From the NCBI GenBank assembly GCA_004009845.1, contig RMBW01000105.1:45862-109861 (forward strand): a stretch of DNA of 64,000 nucleotides, written 5' to 3'. Shown here in pieces: positions 56,501-64,000 of the stretch. Position 1 is the first letter of the stretch. Each line of letters opens with the position of its first letter. A program made the position numbers and the translations under genes. Source of the DNA: Davidsoniella eucalypti (taxonomy: Eukaryota > Ascomycota > Sordariomycetes > Microascales > Ceratocystidaceae). The notes beneath the pieces are model-generated. The model worked only from the letters and a program-made list of their open reading frames with translations, searched no databases and was not told the origin of the DNA.

Positions 56501-59500
56501 AAATACGAAATGTGCTGAATATGCACTTAATCCCCAGCTCGGCGGAACCTCACCCTTGGCACATGTTCTATCCTGCTTCTATTTGTGCCCATGCATGTTT
56601 TAGTGTACATACTTATATATACTTACATGCATATCTTCTGTAGTGTAAATCCATACTGCATGTATATAGGCTGCACAACTCCAGTCCATCTATCTTTGCA
56701 TTGGGTTTCGTACGTTGACGCCTCACGATATCTTGCGGATTTGAGCCCTCGAATGTCTCAACTTATAGGCTGACAGATCTAGCAAGATCACATTTCTCCT
56801 TCTTACCTTCACGCCCTCTTTCTCTCCCTCTTTTCTTTATCTCTTGTTCCCAAAGTGCGATCTGATCGCAGGGATCGAATGGGGGCTTACAAGTCCGTAT
56901 AAAGAAACGGAATAGTACGATAAAAGCAATATAAAAGATCGTAATCAAAACCCCCCAAGAGAAAGACAGTCCAGCGCATCATGCTCCCCTCCTGCATCTG
57001 AACCTGCATATGCACATGCATCTATATACACGTACAGATATGTATATACACTATGTATACACATCCATATGCTCCCTCCTCCTGTTGATGCTAGCAGTTC
57101 CAAGATAGAGCTGCAGCTGTCTTCCCATCCTTGATCAGACGACACAGCCAGTCTTGGTGTCTTGTTTGTCTTGCCCTCTTCTCTCTTAGAAACAATTAAA
57201 TAAAAAGAATGCACGAAATAATTCAATATATTCCGTCACACATGCCGAATGTCCGTTTTATTCCGTATCGTGTCCTGATGCTGCTGGACATCTTAGCTAC
57301 ATACGTCGTCATCATCTCTTCTTCTTCTCCTCTTAATGCCCTGCCCGAGCTTTCGTGTCTTTGTTTGCTGGAGGGCTCAGGCTCGAGCTCAGACTTGGTT
57401 TTTCTCATATATTTATTGCATGCTTTGGGAATATTGTCTTTTTTTAATAAATATATATTTTGCCGGTTGGTAATTCTTCCTGTTCACTGCCACTGCCTCG
57501 TTTAGATAAAACAATTAATGCAACCCTTCGAACAATGGTTCGCCAAAAGCGCTTTTTATTCTTGCCTGTTCTTGTTGTGTCTATCTTTTCCTTTTGTACG
57601 TTAATACATATATATACAAATATACAACCAGTTGATCGAAACACCAAGAGCAATCAAAGTAAACAGCGTCATTTCCTTTCTATGCTGGGCTGCAGCCAGG
57701 GGCAACCGGTGGCGCCTAGAAAACGATATTGCATGTTTTCGGTTTTAGGCCTCCTAGTTCTACCACAGGAACCTTTCTTTTTCCTTCGTTTTATCCTGCT
57801 TGTTGATTGTACTATACATGTCTTACATCTCGTCCTGTTCCTGATTCCTCTCCCAGCTCGGCAAGACGTGGCGCGCCCAATGTATCGGAGAAATAAGGTC
57901 TTTTGTCTTACAAAGGTCCTCCCGGCCTGATTTGGTGATGTGATTTTGGCTGGCTGCTTGGTGAGCGCCCAATGGTAGGTAGTATTTGAGTTTGTATTTA
58001 GGCAGTGGTGCTGTGATTGATATGAGTGTATATTTACACAGATATGCTACATATCACCCACTGTATTGCCGTTCAACAAATTCCGGTTTCTGGTTGGCCG
58101 TCGCTACTTGCTCTAGTAAGTACCAAGAGTGAGAATGTGTCCAGACTCTTCTCCCCTTCTCGACTTTCTCCTCTCCCTCACATCAACAAAAACGGGACAC
58201 CCACTACAAAATACGCATGTATCTATCTATACCTGGGCCGGGCCGGAAGCAATACTAAGAAAAGTATAAAAATAAAATAGAAAAAGGGTCCCTGATGGGC
58301 CCAGACTTTGCAAAGGCGAGTGTCACGGCAACCTCAGAAACATGACCCGTTGAGGCAGATGAAAGGGTTGCCTCTTGTTGACGAGACAAAATTTCCACGG
58401 CCTTGATCAGGAGATTTTCGGTTCAGCCTAGCTTAGTAACACTGGCTAACGAGGAAACAAGAAGAAGAAAAGAAGAGAAAAAAAGAGACGAAGAGAAAAG
58501 TATATGCTTCGATGGAAAGTAACCGTAGCTATGGTACGAATATCCAACGAACGCGTAGCATTATGAACATTGTCGGGACGTACTACGTGCTATGCGGAAC
58601 ATTTGTAAGATCCAACGATTAGGGTTTATGCACGACATAACCCTGCATATTCTTAATTTTCTACTGTGTTTTGCCTTTGATCTGACTTGTACAGGTATTT
58701 GATTTGATATACATAACTAAGAATGATGTGCGTGCATTTTATCCGCATTCATATTCTCCAATGAGTAATACATGTTAGGCTGTATTTGATGCCGTATATA
58801 TCTGCTGATCGCTCACTAACACATATTTCATCTCAATACCGTACCAAATGATACTTCGTTGTTTGATAGATGACTAACAAAGAGCTTGCTTGTATTAGTA
58901 TATTAATTAGTACATATATTTTTAGCTAGTTGCTAGTTAGCTTCACAAGAGCTCCATGTCGAATTGTTTGGTTCTGTTTGTTAAATTGTCTAGCTAGCCT
59001 AGTCAGCCCCTATAGAGCTGGAGCTTCTCATCTCAACTTTTTTTGCCACCTCACGGACAATTGGAATTGAATTGTTCACTAAATAACAATGGATTGAATG
59101 CTGACGGATGACTCGGAGAGACAGACCCCTTCACGTGGCGGTTTGTCGTGAGAATCCCTTTGGATATGGAGTACCCTGAGCCATGACATATGTGGACATT
59201 CCAGTGGTTGCTTTGCTACAAATAGATATATCTTAAGGGATCGCAATTTGCCGCTGGTACTAGGGCTAGAATGGCAGCAGGCGACAATAGGCTAAGTGCT
59301 AACAAGCTTGACAACTGGACGTACATACAGATATATAGCACACACACACATATATATGCATACAATAGAAATGGGCTCAAGGTCTATAAACAAATCTAAT
59401 TTGTGTCAACAGATAGAAACAGACAGATATCAAGTGGCCCGATACGCCTGCTTCCACACCACCTAGCCTCACCCGCATTTACATACATACAAATTTACAT

Positions 59501-60705
59501 ATGACAGTGTATACATCTGTAGCTGTATGACTCTGGGCTGATGTCAGGATGCAGGCCCCGGGACAGGCCAACCCGCATTCTCCAGGAAAAGCAGCATGCT
59601 TAGTTAGAGTGTCTGCAGAGCCAGTGTTAGAGTAGCAGCGACATTGGTTGTCGTGCATGCGGTTAGTATCCTCTCTTGTTTCTGGCCTTGGACTCGTTTT
59701 GTGCCTTAGTTCCATTGGGATTCGCAGCCAGGCTCTTTTCCGGGCTCTCTCATTGGGCCACAAGGTACCAAGTGCCTGCTCTTCACTAGCCAAAGCATGG
59801 TTGAGCAATGATTGGGAAAGGAGCAAAGGACTCTTGGGTTCCGAGAGACTTTGGTTGATGAGTGCCAGAAAAGCGTCGGTGCCCATCCCATCTATCCGTC
59901 TGGGCTGACCCCGGAACGCAACAAGAGAAATATGCAGCTGATGCATGTGATGTGAGGCTCCTGTGATGCCAGCTTGCATGCTGCAGCACAACTGGCAGCG
60001 ACAACTCACAGCAACAAATCAGCTTCAACGACACGACGAGCCACCTCTATTGATGACGAGAGGAAACTAGCTGCACATTCAGTAATCTGTCGTTCTGGCT
60101 AGGCTGCACGTGTTCTCGCCGCTGTCAACCGCCAGGGCCAAAACCAAGAAGGTGTCCATATGATGTAGCCGCAAAGTACACGAAAAGAGGGAACGAAAAC
60201 CGACTCGCTAACCCTAACACAACCACCTGAAAGCCCGCCAATTTTGCTGGCCTTCCCCTCCCGCTTCTTTTCTCCCATGATTGCTTTGAGATGCTGCGCT
60301 ACATCAAAGGCTTAATTTTTTTCCTCCCATTTTTTTTTCTCGCCTACTCTGCACTGCATCCAAATCGTTGCTTCATCGCGGTTGGCAGTGCGAGACCCTT
60401 CCAGACGAAAAATATCTCCCGAGATATCATTTTTTCCCCTTCTTTAGTCTGTAGCATCTTTTCCGGCATCTTTTGCCTGTCGACCCGCCACCCGATAGAG
60501 AGACAGACATCATTGATCGATCGATCGAATCGCCCTTCTGGTCTGCCCAGGCTGCATTTCTGACCATCTCGACCATCGCTCGACGCTACCGTAGCGCTAT
60601 CTTCATCGGCTGCCGCTGATTCTGTCCCAATCACAGACATCGACGGCCCTATTTACAGTTCTCTTCCGTTCTTCCGATTCTGCCCGCATTTGATATCCCG
60701 TAAAC
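53579..60705. other. Seven-kilobase gene-free region between divergent genes
   Basis: No supportable gene on either strand, although it is one of the largest gaps in the window. Repetitive items seen are a GGCAGT hexamer run near 54478-54498, degenerate AGACCAGG/CAGG repeats at about 55700-55860, and a CACACACACATATATATGC microsatellite near 59340. Long open frames (for example 55136-54765 minus, 60009-59479 minus) lack conserved motifs and splice sense. It presumably contains the long 5' regulatory regions and leaders of the C2H2 factor and CBS gene; 60300-60705 is a C/T-rich leader. Confidence 0.5.
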
Positions 60706-62030
60706 ATGTCTTCCAACACCATGCGCAGTACGCCTAGCCGGGCCCAAAACCGGGCTTCTATTCTCAACAACACCAACGCTGCCGCCGGCTCAAGTGTTCC
60801 GCCACCTGCTAGCCCCGCCGGCTCTGGCATTCCAGGCCCGTCGAGGTGCACCCGCCGCCTGCCGAGCCGTCAATTCGTCCGTCAGCGCCAGTCGCCAGAA
60901 GCAGACTAAACGCGATGAGGTGCGTAGTGATCCCGGACAACAACAATGCCCCGTCCCCTTTTCCCTTTACCTGCTATAACGGCTCCCATTGGGAGGAAAA
61001 AGACAAGAAAGACACTGTTTTTAAAGACAATGAGGGGTCGTGTCACGGCTTGGCTTGGTGACGTCCGAACGTTAGCGCTGCTGCTGTTGGACGCTCATGC
61101 TTTTCTTGTCACATACCAATCTGGACTAGCTTACTAACCCCTGGCCCGTTCGCATATAGGCCATTCGCCGCAAACTCGAGAGCGACCTCTCCAAGAAGAA
61201 GCACCTCACCACCCGCGCCCGTCATTCCCGCAAGGCACCGCCGGGATCTGTGCTGTCTCTGAAGCCGAGTCCGGCTCTGCAGATCAAGCCCGCAACCACC
61301 GTCGCCGAGGCTGCCCAGCTAATGGCTGCCAAGAGAGAAGACTGCGTGCTTGTAACCGACGACGATGATCGCATTGCCGTATCTTTACCGCCAAGGACCT
61401 GGCCTTCCGTGTTGTTGGCGCCGGATTCAAGGCCAACAGCGTCACCATTGCCGAGATCATGACCAAGAACCCGCTGTGTGCTCGCACCGACACCAGTGCC
61501 ACCGATGCCCTGGATCTGATGGTGCGCAAGGGCTTCCGCCATCTACCTGTCATGGACGAGAACCAGGACATCTCGGGTATTCTAGACATCACCAAGTGCT
61601 TCTACGATGCCATGGAGAAGCTGGAGCGCGCCTACGCGTCGTCGCGCAAGTTGTATGACGCGCTTGAAGGTGTACAGTCTGAGTTGGGCTCTAGCCAGCC
61701 CCAGCAGATCATCCAGTATGTCGAGGCTCTTCGTACCAAGATGTCTGGCCCGACTCTAGAGTCTGTCTTGACTGGCATGCCCCCCGTGACCGTCAATGTG
61801 CGTACTTCCGTCAAGGAGGCTGCTCAGATGATGAAGGAAAACCGCACCACTGCCGTCTTGGTGCAAGACCAGGGCCAGATCACCGGTATCTTTACCAGCA
61901 AGGACGTTGTTCTTCGCGTTATTGCTCCCGGTCTGGACCCCAACACCTGCAGTGTTGTCCGTGTTATGACTCCCCACCCCGATTTTGCTCCTATGGAGAT
62001 GAGTATTCAGGCTGCTCTCGCAAGAAGAGC
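60706..62030 (+). pseudogene. CBS-domain protein (Mug70-like), frameshifted and truncated
   Basis: Related to fungal CBS/PB1 proteins (four CBS domains plus C-terminal PB1; S. pombe Mug70 type). Exon 1 runs 60706-60919 and exon 2 starts at 61160 after a GTGCGT...ATAG intron. Reading MSSNTMRSTPSRAQNR is followed, only after a one-base shift near 60838, by AVNSSVSASRQKQTKRDE. Exon 2 reads RRKLESDLSKKKHLTTRARH and CBS1 as far as DDDDRIA, then needs a second one-base shift near 61377 to read IFTAKDLAFRVVGAG. CBS2 (FRHLPVMDENQDISGILDIT) and CBS3 (TTAVLVQDQGQITGIFTSKD) are intact. Similarity stops at about 62030, just inside CBS4, so the rest and the PB1 domain are lost. Either a decayed gene or sequencing errors near a contig edge. 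Confidence 0.8.
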
Positions 62031-62989
62031 ACTGAAGTTCCTCGATTCACCCTTCTTAGCTTCCTTGAACGCTTCCAGCTCGAAGCTTGCTGACTCCAAA
62101 ACCCACTGTCACTTGACCGGCACAAGACCCTACATTGCTCATGTTAAGATTATTTATATTCGACTCACCTTATGCATATGACTGGAAGAGCAAGTTAGCG
62201 AGTGATGCATCTGCTTTGGATTCAGCCCGTGTGTTGTATATTGCGTTTCCCGATGCTGCTCCATTTATATATCTCACCCGTCCACAGCCCATCGGGCCTA
62301 CTGCGGCTGCCGATATCAGAGTCTTCGTACACTTATAATCAATGGCATACCGAAAGCACTATCTAAGCCTCGGCAGAGATTCACTCTTAAACCGACCAAT
62401 TTCGTCTCAACTAACCTAGAGGCTATCATCCAAGGCCACAGTGCGTCCAGAACAACTCCGCTAATGGAGGCTGGAGCATATACGCTGATGAAAAGCAGAG
62501 AGACTCTCCCCTGGAAATTGTCCATCCCTTACCGCCTATTGAGGACACTGAGGACACTGAACCTGGATATCCAGCACGTAAGCCCCATCTGAATCCGCAA
62601 GGCACAAAAAAGGCGTCGCTTGATAGCTGAGGGCCGTTTCGGAGTCTCGGCCCTCCTTGATGACGGCAAGGGAATTGAACGATTAGATATCACAGTACAA
62701 CGTGGAGGCTTCGAAGACTCGTCTAGTGATCACGGTGATGAGAACGATCTGGATAATGAAAATAGTCGAACAGCGTCTGCCAGGATTGTGTTTGCGGGCA
62801 ATCACATATTTGCAGGTATTCGACAACTAGTCGAATGCGGCGCTATTGACGGTGAGAAAATGCCTGGTTGGATGACAGGCGAGGAGGGTGTGACTTCCGG
62901 AACAGTCATAGACGGAAGAATCAAATAATGTTATGATACCCCAAACAAAAGTTAGTATGTTTACATAATATAAAGTCTTGCCATCTTCT
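62031..62989. other. Unidentified sequence with a coding-like stretch
   Basis: Starts where CBS similarity ends. On the plus strand about 62330-62590 reads KPTNFVSTNLEAIIQGHSAS and then hits a stop; from 62620 to 62928 the same frame is open again (RRRLIAEGRFGVSALLDDGK, GIRQLVECGAIDGEKMPGWM) to a TAA at 62926. I do not recognise the family, there is no clear ATG, and it overlaps the 3' end of the TatD gene. It may be a piece of an inserted or decayed gene. Confidence 0.35.
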
Positions 62990-63981
62990 TGCATTGGATT
63001 AGTATTGGTATGTATTATTCGTTTTATGGGCATACTAACCACACTGAAAACTTTGGTAGTATTCTCCCAAGCGTGCTTAGCCAGCTCCTCAACTGATACC
63101 TCATGAATACTGGCCACTATGTGAGCAACCCGGCCAATCATGCAAGGCTCGTTTCTGCTCTTCACCATGCACCTTCATCCCATTTTTCCTTTTAACTACC
63201 TTGTACTCATCAGTCAACTCGGCGATCTTCGGCTCTGACTTCTTAGGTAGGTTCTTCTTATTCACCTGAACTTTCCATTTACCGGCTCCACGGCCTCACC
63301 AGCAGCAACAGTCTCTTTGGGGAGGAGATACTTCCAGCCTTCATGAGAAGGACGAACTTCACACCAGGGTCCATCCGTCTCTAGCATCAGACGATTGAGG
63401 GGGATTTGCTTGACGGCGCTGCAGTTCTCGGCAGTCTTCAAGCTGCAACCGTTGACACCAACGTACAGTCCTAAATCCATGAGTTCCTTCATCTCCTCGA
63501 TAGTTCCAGTAAAGCTGTGTACAACTCCGCCCTTTTCAAGATTCTCCAGCTTGGAACCAAAGTGCTTCTTAAGAAGACTAACAAAATCCTTATGGGCAGC
63601 ACGTGAGTGTAGAAATAAGGGAAGTTGTGGCTTCAAAGATGCAGCTAACTCAAGCTGCTTGTCGAATGAGTGAAGCTGTACGGCCTTGTTGCAGTAGTGT
63701 AGACGGTCGTAGTCTAGGCCAAACTCACCAAATGCTACTAGAGCCTTGTGTGCTATGGCTACACCGAGTTTTTCTTTCAGTGTCGATATAACTTCATCAG
63801 ACTTTTGAGTGTCCGGGACAGCTTCGGCTTCTTCATCTTGTGATGGTTCAGATACACAGACGGGAGTATGGCCAGCATCAGGTCTCTTGGGGCCAGTTCC
63901 GAAAATGGCACTGCTGCAAGGATGAATACCAATAGTTGTGAAAACAGTCCCAGCTATAGGAAGCAATGTCAGTGGTGCCAT
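62990..63981 (-). pseudogene. TatD-type metal-dependent DNase, partial and frameshifted
   Basis: Metal-dependent deoxyribonuclease of the TatD family (TIM-barrel hydrolase). Read on the minus strand it has IGIHPCSS, GEFGLDYDRLHYC, LPLFLHSRAAHKDF, VVHSFTGT and LNRLMLETDGPWCEVRPSHE, the metal-site and barrel motifs in order. The N-terminus is missing because the window ends; an ATAG acceptor just before AGTVFTTIGIHP suggests an intron there. Reading frame breaks twice: near 63280 (NGKF instead of KWKVQVNKKNLPKK), and near 63170 just before MVKSRNEPCMIGRVAHIVAS, the conserved C-terminal helix. Each needs a one-base change. The true 3' end is uncertain because the frame stays open past FSVV, where a GTTAGT donor could end the exon. 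Broken gene or low-quality sequence near a contig edge. Confidence 0.8.
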
Positions 63982-63985
63982 TAGG

Positions 63986-64000
63986 GGGGGGGGGGGGGGG
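63986..64000. other. Poly-G run at the end of the window
   Basis: The last 15 bases or so are all G. This is more like a sequencing or assembly edge artefact than genomic sequence, and it directly truncates the TatD gene. Confidence 0.6.

Noticed and set aside
1..64000. CRISPR arrays, rRNA genes, insertion sequences, phage or toxin islands
   Set aside because: The window is eukaryotic with spliced genes; no regularly spaced repeats, rRNA signatures or bacterial mobile elements were seen.

Overview
The window is nuclear DNA of a filamentous ascomycete (Pezizomycotina, most likely Sordariomycetes; the genus cannot be fixed from sequence alone). Genes carry short spliceosomal introns (roughly 50-145 nt, GTAAGT-type donors and CTAAC-type branch sites). 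The protein set (vacuolar aspartyl protease, SPT7, VanZ-like protein, DUF4470/MYND protein, Swi5/Ace2-type C2H2 factor, CBS/PB1 protein) is typical of that group. It is single-copy, gene-by-gene eukaryotic organisation: no operons, no CRISPR, no rRNA.

Layout. 0-20 kb is ordinary housekeeping: PEP4-type vacuolar protease (-), cytosolic serine hydroxymethyltransferase (+), SAGA subunit SPT7 (-), a VanZ-like membrane protein (+) and a bis-heme ferric-reductase/NOX-family oxidoreductase (-). 20-31 kb is more AT-rich and mixed: a small unknown ORF, one tRNA-Glu(CTC), a secreted proteinase K-type subtilisin (+), a Nab3-like RNA-binding protein (-), then about 4 kb of decayed sequence holding a frameshifted ankyrin-type pseudogene. 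31-37.3 kb holds a mitochondrial GGQ release-factor-like protein (+), a Ca2+/calmodulin-dependent kinase (+), an ankyrin protein (+) and an intronless unknown protein (+). 37.3-41.7 kb is gene-poor, with a deleted Tc1/mariner transposase relic next to a long imperfect inverted repeat. 41.7-53.6 kb contains eIF2A (+), a large MYND protein (-) and a C2H2 transcription factor (-). About 7 kb follows with no gene. The end carries a CBS-domain gene and a TatD nuclease gene, both broken by single-base frameshifts; the first is also truncated and the second runs off the window, which ends in a poly-G run that looks like a contig edge.

The main points for a second look are: (1) the SPT7 stop codon is followed in the same frame by 355 open codons of Ser/Pro/Thr/Ala-rich sequence; (2) the inverted-repeat/transposase structure at 38.3-39.7 kb and a related sequence piece near 26.9 kb; (3) clustered frameshifts in the last 3.3 kb; (4) long strand-asymmetric polypyrimidine tracts 3' of several genes; (5) an intron-or-frameshift ambiguity in the C2H2 factor. 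I did not find a clearly new multi-gene system.

All functions are inferred from recognisable motifs by eye. No database search was run.
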